From NCBI GenBank assembly GCA_965371785.1, contig CBDUZS010000023.1, positions 1 to 40,265 of the forward strand: DNA of 40,265 bases, read 5' to 3'. Shown here piece by piece: positions 7,729 through 15,826 of this stretch. Under the pieces are notes generated by a model that saw only the letters and a program-made list of their open reading frames with translations, had not been told where the DNA came from and did no database searches. How positions within the stretch are numbered: position 1 is the stretch's first letter; the number at the start of each line of letters is the position of its first letter. The position numbers and the translations under genes are program-made. This DNA comes from CBDUZS01 sp965371785 (GTDB lineage: Bacteria > Fermentibacterota > Fermentibacteria > Fermentibacterales > JCC-6).

Positions 7729-8708
7729 TGCGGGTTCTTCCGTTTCTGCCGCTCATCTTCCTCCTGCTTTCGTGTGATAACGGCCAACCGGGAGAGAACA
7801 GGCTCGATCAGGCCAGGCTTCTCTTCCAGGCCGGAAGGTATTCACAGGCGCTCATGCTCTACGAAGAGATTACCGGCTCAAGTGAATACGATCCCGTGAT
7901 TCAGCTGGAGTATGCAGAGGTTGCAGTTCTTGCCGCACAGGCGGAGAGAAGCAGAACGTACAGGCAGATGGCTCTCGAAGCTCTGACCGCGCTCGATGAG
8001 AACAGAGGTGACGTCGAGCCAGCGATCATCGGCGAACTGTGGCGGCGCCTGGGATGGGAAATGACCCGGGACAGGGATTCTCTTCAGGCTTATAACGTTT
8101 TCGGTAAGGCTCTCGAAATAGAGAACATGGACCAGATCTTCGAGGAGGAATGGCTCCTTCGTGGAACCTATGCGGGAAACCACTTATCGCAGGTATCCTC
8201 TCTTTCCGACAGCCTTTTCGGCACACCTTCCGCCGACAGCATCCTGGCGCTCACAGCTGAGAAACACCTGGTGGAACTGGACAGGATATCACTTGTCAGA
8301 ACGGATCTGAGAGAAGCGATACTGAGAGCGCGTGCCATTCTGCTGCCTTACGTGGACAGACCGCGGGAGGAACTCGATGTTCTTACGGAACTGGATCGGC
8401 TCGGAGGGATAGACCCAGGCTGGAGACTCAGGAGAATGGAGCTTCTGCTCGAGCTTGCCAGAAGTGATATGGATGAGGGCAGAGAAAGCCTGGCAAGGGA
8501 GAAGCTCCTGGAGGTCTGGAACTCTGATTTCGTCGGAGAACAGGTCGAGGCAGCCGTCATCCTCGGTGAGATTGCCGAGAGGGCAGGTGATGCCTCCCAG
8601 GCTCTGCAATGGTACCGCAACGCCTGCCAGGTATCACCCAGTCTCACGTCGCAGGCAGCGATTATAGCTGCCGCAAGGCGCGATTCGCTTCTCTACCTGA
8701 TTCCCTGA
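7725..8708 (+). CDS. TPR-type lipoprotein
   Basis: 327 aa. Lipobox LLLSC puts the lipidated cysteine at residue 17. The rest is almost wholly helical with TPR-like hairpins: ARLLFQAGRYSQALMLYEEI near the start, and LGEIAERAGDASQALQWYRNACQVSP near the end. The start ATG (7725, or in-frame ATG 7728) overlaps the preceding stop as ATGA. It is followed after 13 bp by a BamD-like gene, so a role as a partner in outer-membrane assembly is plausible but inferred only from context. No catalytic motif is visible. Confidence 0.8.
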   Translation: MMRVLPFLPLIFLLLSCDNGQPGENRLDQARLLFQAGRYSQALMLYEEITGSSEYDPVIQLEYAEVAVLAAQAERSRTYRQMALEALTALDENRGDVEPAIIGELWRRLGWEMTRDRDSLQAYNVFGKALEIENMDQIFEEEWLLRGTYAGNHLSQVSSLSDSLFGTPSADSILALTAEKHLVELDRISLVRTDLREAILRARAILLPYVDRPREELDVLTELDRLGGIDPGWRLRRMELLLELARSDMDEGRESLAREKLLEVWNSDFVGEQVEAAVILGEIAERAGDASQALQWYRNACQVSPSLTSQAAIIAAARRDSLLYLIP

Positions 8709-8721
8709 CCTGAAAGGTCCC

Positions 8722-9471
8722 ATGAAGAAGCTCAGAATGTTAACGATACCGATCGCAGTGCTCATGGCAGCCTCATGCGGAAGATCTTACGATTCCAGAG
8801 GATTATCCGTCGAGCAGATGGAGGAGCTGGCTGAAACAGCCTACAACGAGAGGCATTTCAACGAGGCAGCACAGCTCTACACGGAGATGCTCTTCACATA
8901 TCCGGGAGCGTCCAACACGGACATGTACATCTATCGCCTTGGTTGCGCCGAAGCGGGGCGTCGCATCTGGGCAGATGCCGAGTTCTATCTCTGGAGGGTC
9001 GTGAACGAATTCCCGAGGAGCATCTGGGCGGACGATGCCCAGTTGATGCTGGTCAGGACCCTGTGGATGCAGAAGCGGGATTACCGGAAGGATCTCACAC
9101 CGGTTCTGGAGGCATCGGATGAACTGGATTACTTCTTCCTCAACTTTCCCGGTTCCGAACTCTCAGGGGAAGCTCTTGCCCTTCAGGACAGCATGTACAA
9201 CTACCTCTCGAGGAGGGCTCTGTTCACGGGGCAGTTCTATGGCCGAAGAGCGAAATACGACGCTGCAATACTCTACCTGAGAGAAGCCCTCGATGATTAC
9301 GGTCAGACATCCTGCAGGGGAGAAGTGCTCATCGCACTCGCAGACGTCTACCGTGAGACGGATAACCGGTACTCCGCCAGAATATTCTACCAGATGGCCC
9401 TCGATGAGTGCGATCTCACTGAAGAACAGGTAGAGGCTGCAAACGAGGGGCTGGAAGCCGTACAGCGATGA
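8722..9471 (+). CDS. bamD: BamD-like outer-membrane assembly lipoprotein
   Basis: BamD is the essential TPR lipoprotein of the BAM complex that inserts beta-barrels. The 249-aa product has lipobox MAASC (C19) and the BamD-type start of tandem TPRs, AETAYNERHFNEAAQLYTEML, then YRLGCAEAG and AEFYLWRVVNEFPRSIWADDAQ. Further hairpins include AKYDAAILYLREALDDY. It could instead be a YbgF/CpoB-type TPR lipoprotein, but length and architecture favour BamD. ATG follows AAAGG with about 5-nt spacing, and the stop overlaps nadD by ATGA. Confidence 0.78.
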   Translation: MKKLRMLTIPIAVLMAASCGRSYDSRGLSVEQMEELAETAYNERHFNEAAQLYTEMLFTYPGASNTDMYIYRLGCAEAGRRIWADAEFYLWRVVNEFPRSIWADDAQLMLVRTLWMQKRDYRKDLTPVLEASDELDYFFLNFPGSELSGEALALQDSMYNYLSRRALFTGQFYGRRAKYDAAILYLREALDDYGQTSCRGEVLIALADVYRETDNRYSARIFYQMALDECDLTEEQVEAANEGLEAVQR

Positions 9472-10049
9472 AAGGCCTGCTGGGGGGAACGTTCGATCCA
9501 CCTCATTACGGTCATCTCGTACTCGCGGAAGAAGCCCGGCTCAGATTCCAACTCGACGAGGTTCTCTTCGTACCCTCTCGTAAACCGCCCCATAAGGAAA
9601 GAGTTCACCTAACTCCATACCGGCACCGGCGGGAGATGATCCTGCTCGCAATCGCAGGTAACCCCGGTTTCAGGATCGCAGATCTGGAGCCGGAGAACGA
9701 GTTCTCGTACACTGTGGATCTCATCGAAAACGTTGTCCGGGGGGGACAGCGGCCAGTGTTCATACTGGGGATGGACAGCCTTATGGAGATCCACACCTGG
9801 AAGAACCCCGACAGGCTCCTCAACATGGCCAGGGTGGTCGTTGGAACTCGCCCGGGTTTTACTGCCGCTGAAGTCGACAAACGCTTTCTCGAACGTATCG
9901 AGATATTCACGATTCCGGGGCTGCACATCTCTTCAACGGATCTCAGAGAGCGGTTTGCCCAGAGCATTAATACAAGATATCTTACTCCAGATGAGGTTCG
10001 TTCCTACGTAACCAGGGAGGGTTTGTATGGCTCAGGAAAAGGGTGTTGA
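9468..10049 (+). CDS. nadD: Nicotinate-nucleotide adenylyltransferase
   Basis: Converts nicotinate mononucleotide and ATP to deamido-NAD in NAD synthesis. Nucleotidyltransferase motif GGTFDPPHYGH lies at residues 6-16, then VPSRKPPHK, the MDSLMEIHTWKNPDRLL segment typical of NadD, and the C-terminal ISSTDLRERF motif. 193 aa, normal length. Its start overlaps the bamD-like stop by 4 nt, and its last 23 bases overlap the pilT start region, so the three genes are likely translated from one message. Confidence 0.95.
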   Translation: MKGLLGGTFDPPHYGHLVLAEEARLRFQLDEVLFVPSRKPPHKERVHLTPYRHRREMILLAIAGNPGFRIADLEPENEFSYTVDLIENVVRGGQRPVFILGMDSLMEIHTWKNPDRLLNMARVVVGTRPGFTAAEVDKRFLERIEIFTIPGLHISSTDLRERFAQSINTRYLTPDEVRSYVTREGLYGSGKGC

Positions 10050-11133
10050 CAAGATTCTCTCCACTCTGGTCACCGATGATGTAAGCGATATCCATTTCAA
10101 GGTCGGAAGCCCGCCGATAATCAGGGAGGGCGGCAGGATCATCCACGCTCCCGGTTTCACCGCCTTCAAACCTGAACACATCGATCAGATAATCAGCGAA
10201 GTTCTCAATGAGCAGCAGTTCGAGAAGTTTAAGAACGGTCATGAAATAGATCTGGCCCACTCACTTGCCGGCAAGGCCAGGTTCAGAGTCAACGTCTTCT
10301 GGCAGCGTGGTACACCCGCCCTGGTGATGCGAAAGATCCCATTCGAAATCCCTGTTATCGATGATCTGGGTCTGCCGCCGATTGTCAGCGAGATATCACT
10401 CGAGCAGAGAGGGCTCGTTCTCGTCACCGGTGCGACAGGATGCGGAAAATCGACTACTCTTGCCGCAATGATCAGCCACATCAATTCAAACCGTCGCTGC
10501 CATGTGGTTACAATAGAGGACCCCATCGAGTTCCTCCATAAAGACAACAGGGCAAGTATCTGCCAGAGAGAGGTGGGAATAGATACCGACAACTGGAATA
10601 CCGCCCTCAGGTCGGTGTTCAGACAGGATCCAGACGTGATCCTGATAGGTGAAATGCGTGATGCCGAGACCGCTTCCGTGGCACTCAGCGGCGCTGAGAC
10701 AGGGCATCTCGTAATGAGTACGCTTCACACGACCGATGCCCCCGAAACCGTCAATCGGATCATCGACATGTTCCCTTCTCACCAGCAGAAACAGGTGCGG
10801 ATAATGCTCGGGGGACTTCTGAGAGCGGTGATAAGCCAGCGACTGCTTCCACACATCAACGAAAAGGACAGGGTACTGGCAACCGAGGTGATGGTGCACA
10901 ATGCAACTATCCAGGTGTGTATCACTGACTCCAAGAAAACCCATCTCATCCATGACACGATCGAGAAGAGTGGTGAGCAGTACGGAATGCAGACGTTCGA
11001 CATGGCCCTTATCGACCTGCTCAAGGAGGAGAAAATTACGGAAGAAACCGCTCTTGCCGCAGCGACCAATCCGACTGCGCTCAAGCTGAGGCTCAAGGGA
11101 GTGCAAACACAAAGTGAATGGAGGGAACGATGA
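10027..11133 (+). CDS. pilT: Twitching motility / pilus retraction ATPase PilT
   Basis: Hexameric ATPase that powers type IV pilus retraction. 368 aa with an N-terminal PAS-like domain (DVSDIHFKVGSPP), Walker A GATGCGKS (135-142), Asp box TIEDPIEFLH, Walker B with the PilT-type GEMRD, and the His box HTTDAPETVNRIIDMFP. ATG 10027 lies inside nadD (23-bp overlap) and follows GGGAGGG at 10015-10021. No PilB, PilC or pilin gene is in the window, so the rest of the machine must be elsewhere. The next gene overlaps the stop by 4 nt. Confidence 0.93.
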   Translation: MAQEKGVDKILSTLVTDDVSDIHFKVGSPPIIREGGRIIHAPGFTAFKPEHIDQIISEVLNEQQFEKFKNGHEIDLAHSLAGKARFRVNVFWQRGTPALVMRKIPFEIPVIDDLGLPPIVSEISLEQRGLVLVTGATGCGKSTTLAAMISHINSNRRCHVVTIEDPIEFLHKDNRASICQREVGIDTDNWNTALRSVFRQDPDVILIGEMRDAETASVALSGAETGHLVMSTLHTTDAPETVNRIIDMFPSHQQKQVRIMLGGLLRAVISQRLLPHINEKDRVLATEVMVHNATIQVCITDSKKTHLIHDTIEKSGEQYGMQTFDMALIDLLKEEKITEETALAAATNPTALKLRLKGVQTQSEWRER

Positions 11134-11468
11134 TTGCATTCGACTCAATATCCTGTATCCCATGTCTTGGTTCGATTGGAATTCCACTCATCGTCTTCCT
11201 GGTGCTCCTGGGCGCCTTTCTCCTCTACCTGGGGCTTAAAGCTCAGAAGAGACCGAAACTCACGGGTGAAGAGGAGATGATCGGCCTTACCGGCGTTGTG
11301 AAGACAACCGTTGGTTTCAGGGGCAGAGCGAGTGTCGAGGTCAGGGGAGAGCTCTGGTGGTGCAGAAGCACGTCGCACCTGCAGAAGGATATGAATGTCA
11401 GAGTAGTAGGTATAACGGATATGATGCTGGATGTTGAACCCGATTCAATAGCCGGGGAGGGAGTCTGA
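11130..11468 (+). CDS. NfeD-like membrane protein (short form)
   Basis: 112 aa with one membrane helix (about 17-37, IPLIVFLVLLGAFLLYLGL) and a C-terminal OB-fold-like domain typical of NfeD: GLTGVVKTTVGFRGRASVEVRGELW then VVGITDMMLDVEP. NfeD proteins pair with SPFH-family proteins in membrane domains; the gene next door is a slipin, as expected. Start ATG 11130 overlaps the pilT stop (ATGA) and has GGAGGG at 11120-11125. An in-frame ATG at 11118 lies upstream of that site and is less likely. The protease domain of long NfeD forms is absent. Confidence 0.85.
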   Translation: MIAFDSISCIPCLGSIGIPLIVFLVLLGAFLLYLGLKAQKRPKLTGEEEMIGLTGVVKTTVGFRGRASVEVRGELWWCRSTSHLQKDMNVRVVGITDMMLDVEPDSIAGEGV

Positions 11469-11470
11469 GC

Positions 11471-12223
11471 ATGCCCGGATTGTGGATAATAGTAGTATTC
11501 CTTTTCCTTTTCATCCTGTCAGCACTCAAGGTACTCAAGGAGTACCAGAGAGGTGTCGTTTTCAGGCTGGGTAAGGTGATAGGTCTCAAAGGTCCAGGCC
11601 TGGTAATCGTCTGGCCGATAATCGATTCCATGAGAAAAGTCGACCTGAGAGTAATAGCGATGGACGTTCCTCCACAGGACGTGATCACCAGGGACAACGT
11701 CTCCGTCAAGGTCAATGCGGTGGCGTACTACAGAGTGGTAGACCCCATCAAGGCGATTCTGGAAGTCGCCAACTTCATGTACGCAACCAACCAGCTTGCC
11801 CAGACCACTCTCAGGAGTGTTCTCGGTGAAGCCACACTCGACGAACTCCTGGCCGAGCGCGACGAAATCAATACGAAGCTCCAGGATATTCTCGACAGAA
11901 TGACCGACCCATGGGGGATCAAGGTCGGCGCAGTCGAGGTGAAGCATGTCGACCTCCCCGAGGAGATGCAGAGGGTGATGGCAAAGGAGGCTGAAGCGGA
12001 AAGGGATCGCAGGGCGAAGATAATCAGAGCCGATGCCGAATTCCAGGCGGCCAGGAAACTTACCGATGCCGCAAAGATAATCGATGAATCTCCGACAGCC
12101 CTTCAGCTGCGCTACCTCCAGACACTGGGTGAGATTGCGGTCGAGAACAACTCCACCATCGCATTCCCCATACCTCTGGAGATGCTGAGGCCGTTTGCCG
12201 ATAAGCTGTTCACGAAGGACTGA
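11471..12223 (+). CDS. SPFH domain protein, slipin/stomatin-like
   Basis: 250 aa. An N-terminal membrane helix (about 4-20) is followed by the SPFH/band 7 domain: EYQRGVVFRLGKV, GPGLVIVWPIIDSMRKVDLR, and DVITRDNVSVKVNAVAYYRV. Then comes the conserved LRSVLGEATLDELLAERDEIN segment and a helical coil (EAEAERDRRAKIIRADAEFQAA). Slipins form scaffolds in the cytoplasmic membrane and co-occur with NfeD, which is the preceding gene here (stop 2 bp upstream). GGGAG precedes the ATG. The exact role in this organism is unknown. Confidence 0.92.
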   Translation: MPGLWIIVVFLFLFILSALKVLKEYQRGVVFRLGKVIGLKGPGLVIVWPIIDSMRKVDLRVIAMDVPPQDVITRDNVSVKVNAVAYYRVVDPIKAILEVANFMYATNQLAQTTLRSVLGEATLDELLAERDEINTKLQDILDRMTDPWGIKVGAVEVKHVDLPEEMQRVMAKEAEAERDRRAKIIRADAEFQAARKLTDAAKIIDESPTALQLRYLQTLGEIAVENNSTIAFPIPLEMLRPFADKLFTKD

Positions 12224-12224
12224 C

Positions 12225-13094
12225 GTGTTCGAGGGGACCACAACAGCGCTGGCAACACCGTTCTCGAACGGGCGGGTCGATACGTCATCACTCGGGAAAT
12301 TCGTAGAATGGCAGATCGGTGAGGGTATCGACGGGCTCCTGGCCTGTGGCTGCACGGGTGAGGCTGCGGTCCTGACAAGGGAAGAACACGTTCTGGTTGT
12401 GGAGACGGTACTGGATGCTGCTGCAGGCAGAGTTCCGGTCATCGCGGGGAGTGGCGGAAACGCCACTGCTTCCACACTCGATCTTTCTCTGGAAATCGCG
12501 GACATGGGTGTCGATGCTCTGCTTCTGATTACACCCTACTACAACAAGCCCACTCCCGCTGGACAGATCGCGCACTACAGGAAAGTAGCTGACGAAGTCA
12601 GCTGTCCGGTAATCCTCTACAACGTTCCCGGAAGAACCGGAACCAACATGAGGCCCGAAACGATTGCCGAACTGTCACACCACCCCCGTATTACCGCGAT
12701 CAAGGATGCCGCCGGCTCCGCAGAGCGAGTCGCCGCCATACGCCAGCTATGTGATATCACTATTCTAAGCGGTGATGACGTTATCTCACTTGCCCAGATC
12801 GCACTCGGTGCGAAGGGGGTGATCTCGGTTGTCTCCAACATCGCTCCGGCATCGATGTCCCGCATGGTCCGTTCTGCGATGGAAGGGCATCTTGCAGCCG
12901 CGAGAGAGGAATTCGAGAAGCTGTATCCGGTGATGAAAGCGATGTTTCTCGAGACCAATCCCGCTCCCGTCAAGAAGGCTCTGGAATTGATGGGTATTTT
13001 TGGATCGGGTGATCCCAGGCTTCCCCTTGTTCCGCTTGAAAGCGAGCTCCTTCCCCTGCTGCGGGGTGTGCTGGAGGAGGCTGGTATCCTTTGA
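12225..13094 (+). CDS. dapA: 4-hydroxy-tetrahydrodipicolinate synthase DapA
   Basis: Condenses pyruvate with aspartate semialdehyde, the first committed step to diaminopimelate and lysine. 289 aa TIM barrel. Visible are the Schiff-base lysine K160 (TAIKDAAG), Y132 in LYNVPGRTG with R137, and Y106 in TPYYN. The usual GTTGE motif reads GCTGE here, so the first Thr of the catalytic triad (T44 in E. coli) is Cys43, with T44 and E46 kept. GTG start 12225 follows GAAGGA and fits MFEG family N-termini; the open frame extends upstream to 12195 without signal. A related aldolase of the family cannot be fully excluded, but dapB is next door. Confidence 0.9.
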   Translation: MFEGTTTALATPFSNGRVDTSSLGKFVEWQIGEGIDGLLACGCTGEAAVLTREEHVLVVETVLDAAAGRVPVIAGSGGNATASTLDLSLEIADMGVDALLLITPYYNKPTPAGQIAHYRKVADEVSCPVILYNVPGRTGTNMRPETIAELSHHPRITAIKDAAGSAERVAAIRQLCDITILSGDDVISLAQIALGAKGVISVVSNIAPASMSRMVRSAMEGHLAAAREEFEKLYPVMKAMFLETNPAPVKKALELMGIFGSGDPRLPLVPLESELLPLLRGVLEEAGIL

Positions 13095-13822
13095 TCCGCT
13101 GCGCCATCTTCGGGAGCCTTGGCAGAATGGGAAAGCTGATCGCCGGTGAGACTTCCGGCAGGCTGGATATAGTGGGTGAATACGACACTGACCCTCCTGC
13201 CCTGCAAGCGTCTACACCTCTTCAAGCAGGTGTACAGGTTGTTATAGACTTCTCCTCTCCGGCAGCCTGGACCGATCTCGACAGGATTCTGAAACCTTCC
13301 TCCGCAGCCCTCGTTACCGGAACAACCGGTCTGGGTGCATCCGAGGAATTGCTCCTGCAGGAGTGGAGCAGGCAGAGGGCTGTATTCAGGGCTGCTAACA
13401 TGAGCCGTGGTATTCATGTACTCGGTCTGCTTCTCGGGAAGGCAGCCGCCATGCTTGGAGACGATTTCGCTCTCGAGCTCGTCGAGATACACCACAGATG
13501 GAAAACCGACAGCCCCAGCGGTACCGCTCTCGGTCTCAGGGATATCTGGAACAAGACCCATCCTGGAAAAACGGTCTGCGGAAGGGAAGGACCTGTTGGT
13601 CCGAGAGATCCTTCGGAGACAGGTGTCCACTCCCTGAGGGGGGGGGATGTCCCCGGCGACCACGAACTTCACCTGCTGGGTGACGGCGAACGACTCCTGC
13701 TTGCCCACCGGGCAACGGACAGAAGGGCTTTTGCTGCGGGTGCGGTCTGCGCTGCCGAATGGATTGTGTCGCAGCCTGCAGGGCTCTACGGCATGAACGA
13801 TCTGATGGGAGCCCCCGAGTGA
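13091..13822 (+). CDS. dapB: 4-hydroxy-tetrahydrodipicolinate reductase DapB
   Basis: NAD(P)H-dependent reductase acting on the DapA product. 243 aa. The nucleotide-binding GSLGRMG lies at residues 8-14, VTGTTGL and AANMSRGIHVL follow, and the substrate site reads EIHHRWKTDSPSGTAL, matching the family E(x)HHxxKxDxPSGTA pattern with one Ala-to-Ser change. TTG start overlaps the dapA stop as TTGA, which implies coupled translation. Its own stop overlaps the MEMO-like start. Lysine/diaminopimelate supply fits peptidoglycan synthesis in a diderm. Confidence 0.93.
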   Translation: MIRCAIFGSLGRMGKLIAGETSGRLDIVGEYDTDPPALQASTPLQAGVQVVIDFSSPAAWTDLDRILKPSSAALVTGTTGLGASEELLLQEWSRQRAVFRAANMSRGIHVLGLLLGKAAAMLGDDFALELVEIHHRWKTDSPSGTALGLRDIWNKTHPGKTVCGREGPVGPRDPSETGVHSLRGGDVPGDHELHLLGDGERLLLAHRATDRRAFAAGAVCAAEWIVSQPAGLYGMNDLMGAPE

Positions 13823-14628
13823 TAAGAAGTCCCGCAGTGGATGGAGCCTTCTATCCGGCCGATCGTTCCACTCTCGAGAAGGAAGTCTCAGGATACATCC
13901 GGAACTCCGGTGTCTCCTCCGACCCCTGTACCGTTGGAATCGTCAGCCCTCATGCTGGCTACGTCTACTCCGGTCCCGTAGCGGGTTACGCCTTTGCCTC
14001 AGCACCTGACCAGATTGACACGGTCATTATTCTTGCTCCCTCACACAGTTACCCGCTCTCTGGAGTTTCCGTCTACTCTGGTGAAGGCTTTCGAACACCT
14101 CTGGGAGTCTGTGAAACGGATACCAGCCTTGTCGAAAAGCTTCTCGAACTCGATGTCGGCTCCGACCAGGCTGCCCATGCAAGGGAGCATTCTGCCGAGG
14201 TTCAGGTTCCATTCGTTCAGGTCAGATGGCCGGATGCAAAGATTGTCATAATCGTCCAGGGGTTCACTTCATCCTCCTTCTGCATGGAAGTGGCGGGAAA
14301 GATCAGCAAGGCAAGCGAAAACAGCAGGATACTACTGGTTGCATCCAGCGACCTCTCGCATTACCACACCCTTGCCGAAGCGGCGGTACTCGATGAACGG
14401 GTAATCAACTGTTTCCTCTCTGGAAGCGCTTCGAGGCTTGGTGAAATTCTCGGTTCCAGGGAGGGTGAAGCATGTGGGGGAGGACCGATGCAAATCCTTC
14501 TGTGCTGGTCGGCACTCATGGGTTATTCCAGGTTCGAGAAGCTGGCTTATGATACTTCCGCAACGGCATCCGGAGATACCCGGGCAGTAGTAGGATACTT
14601 CGCCGGTGCCGTAAAAAGGGACGGATAA
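13819..14628 (+). CDS. MEMO1-like protein (AmmeMemoRadiSam system protein B)
   Basis: 269 aa. The N-terminus MIRSPAVDGAFYP is the typical MEMO start and supports GTG 13819, which overlaps the dapB stop (GTGA) and follows GGGAG at 13807-13811. The metal ligands known in human MEMO1 appear conserved: H45 (PHAGYVYSG), H76 (APSHSYP), H181 (SSDLSHYH) and C219 (GEACGG). EHSAEVQVPF is also typical. In bacteria this family often pairs with an AMMECR1 protein and a radical SAM protein (the AmmeMemoRadiSam set); the AMMECR1 partner is the next gene, the radical SAM partner is not seen. The reaction is unknown. Confidence 0.9.
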   Translation: MIRSPAVDGAFYPADRSTLEKEVSGYIRNSGVSSDPCTVGIVSPHAGYVYSGPVAGYAFASAPDQIDTVIILAPSHSYPLSGVSVYSGEGFRTPLGVCETDTSLVEKLLELDVGSDQAAHAREHSAEVQVPFVQVRWPDAKIVIIVQGFTSSSFCMEVAGKISKASENSRILLVASSDLSHYHTLAEAAVLDERVINCFLSGSASRLGEILGSREGEACGGGPMQILLCWSALMGYSRFEKLAYDTSATASGDTRAVVGYFAGAVKRDG

Positions 14629-15191
14629 TGGCGAGCCCCGAAGAAAGAAAACAGCTGCTAGAGCTTGCAAGAAAAACCATTGAAGCGGTTTCACAGGGAT
14701 ATCCGCTCCCATCGGTTCCGGACGGAGAAATATTCCTGGAGAAGGGCGGGGTCTTCGTTACACTGAAGAAGAACGGCGACCTCAGGGGCTGCATAGGGCA
14801 CTTCAGGGGCATCGGCTCGATTGGTGAAACCGTGATCGGAATGGCATCTTCTGCTGCCATGAACGATCCCAGATTTATGGCCGTACAACCTGACGAGGTC
14901 GGCGACCTGTCGATATCCATCTCACTCCTGTCCCAAATGATCGAGACAGCCGCACAGGATGTCGAGCCCGGCAGGCATGGTGTCTACATCAGATCAGGCC
15001 GTTACTCAGGTACGCTGCTTCCACAGGTAGCGTCTGAAGAAGGATGGGACAGGGAAACCCTGCTCTCACATACGTGCATGAAAGCCGGTCTGCATCCCGA
15101 TGCATGGAGAACCGGCAACCTGGAGATATTTACTTACACGGCCGAAGTATTCGGTGAGGAAGAAGAGATCGAAAGGAGTCATCAGACGTGA
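14628..15191 (+). CDS. AMMECR1 domain protein (AmmeMemoRadiSam system protein A)
   Basis: 187 aa. The AMMECR1 hallmark LRGCIG lies at residues 52-57, preceded by VFVTLKKNGD and followed by AMNDPRF and LSISISLLS, as in the family. The C-terminal part GTLLPQVASEEGWDRETLLSHTCMKAGL is also typical. The family is small, cytosolic and of unproven biochemistry. The ATG shares one base with the preceding MEMO-like stop (TAATG), so the two are a coupled pair. It overlaps the next lipoprotein gene (GTGA). Confidence 0.92.
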   Translation: MASPEERKQLLELARKTIEAVSQGYPLPSVPDGEIFLEKGGVFVTLKKNGDLRGCIGHFRGIGSIGETVIGMASSAAMNDPRFMAVQPDEVGDLSISISLLSQMIETAAQDVEPGRHGVYIRSGRYSGTLLPQVASEEGWDRETLLSHTCMKAGLHPDAWRTGNLEIFTYTAEVFGEEEEIERSHQT

Positions 15192-15748
15192 GATATGTAT
15201 TCGTGCTGTTTGCTTCGCTGCTGCTTCTCGCGGCATGCGAGATGCCTGGTGTCGATGAGATAAGGACCGAGGTCAATGAGAGTATTGATGATCTGTCCGA
15301 TGAGATAGAGGGTCTTGATCTGGACAGCCGGGGAATCGAGTCAAGGCTCGAATTTCTCGAGCAGGAAATTGCAGGTTTCACAGGTGAGTTCACGGGTGAA
15401 TTCCCGGATATCGAGATTCCTGATCTCAGCGGCGTAATCAACGAGATTACGGCCCAGACGGATTCACTCGAGACGGCAAACGTGGAGATGTCTCTGGTCA
15501 TGGAGGAGATGACTCTCACCCTCGAGGATATGCAGCTCTCTCTCGAAGAGATGACAGTTGCAAACGATTCCCTTGTCCTGAAGATCGACGATCTCGAAGG
15601 CAGTATCTCCAGCCTTCAGTGGCAGATCAACCAGATCGACGCCAGAGAGTCCTCAGGCTCCAGCGGAGGAAGCTCAGGCAGCAGAGGATCGACAAGCAGT
15701 TCCGGAACATCAGGCAGCAGCAGCGGAGGAACTTCAGGCAGCAGGTAG
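15188..15748 (+). CDS. Coiled-coil lipoprotein with Ser/Gly tail (Lpp-like architecture)
   Basis: 186 aa. Lipobox LLAAC puts the lipidated cysteine at residue 17. Residues about 22-155 are heptad-rich with many Leu, Ile and Glu (EEMTLTLEDMQLSLEEM, LKIDDLEGSISSLQWQINQI), broken by a GEFTGEFPDIEIPDL segment. The last 30 residues are almost only Ser, Gly, Thr and Arg. Such a lipid-anchored coiled coil suggests an envelope spacer or tether, by analogy to Lpp; this is inference from architecture, not homology. GTG start overlaps the AMMECR1 stop. Confidence 0.78.
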   Translation: MRYVFVLFASLLLLAACEMPGVDEIRTEVNESIDDLSDEIEGLDLDSRGIESRLEFLEQEIAGFTGEFTGEFPDIEIPDLSGVINEITAQTDSLETANVEMSLVMEEMTLTLEDMQLSLEEMTVANDSLVLKIDDLEGSISSLQWQINQIDARESSGSSGGSSGSRGSTSSSGTSGSSSGGTSGSR

Positions 15749-15763
15749 ACTTACTTACTTTCA

Positions 15764-15797
15764 GGGGGCAATTGCCACCTTCAAGGGTAATGCCCCC
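15764..15797 (+). terminator. GC-rich hairpin after the dapAB-MEMO-AMMECR1 run
   Basis: GGGGGCA (15764-15770) pairs with TGCCCCC (15791-15797) across a 20-nt loop that can form a small inner CCTT/AAGG stem. It also holds the 10-bp palindrome GGCAATTGCC at 15767-15776. No T-run follows, so termination is plausible but not classical Rho-independent. Confidence 0.45.
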
Positions 15798-15826
15798 AAT
15801 TGTCCTTGTCATCGATTGGAGAAGAA

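Noticed and set aside
11519..12505. Long minus-strand open frame (328 codons)
   Set aside because: Antisense to slipin and the start of dapA; low-complexity translation with no family signal.
12617..13708. Long minus-strand open frame (363 codons)
   Set aside because: It lies antisense to dapA and dapB, which have full family motifs; the translation shows no recognisable domain.
12225..15748. A secondary-metabolite or defence cluster around MEMO/AMMECR1
   Set aside because: Neighbours are core diaminopimelate genes and a structural lipoprotein; no nuclease, toxin or transferase typical of such clusters is present.
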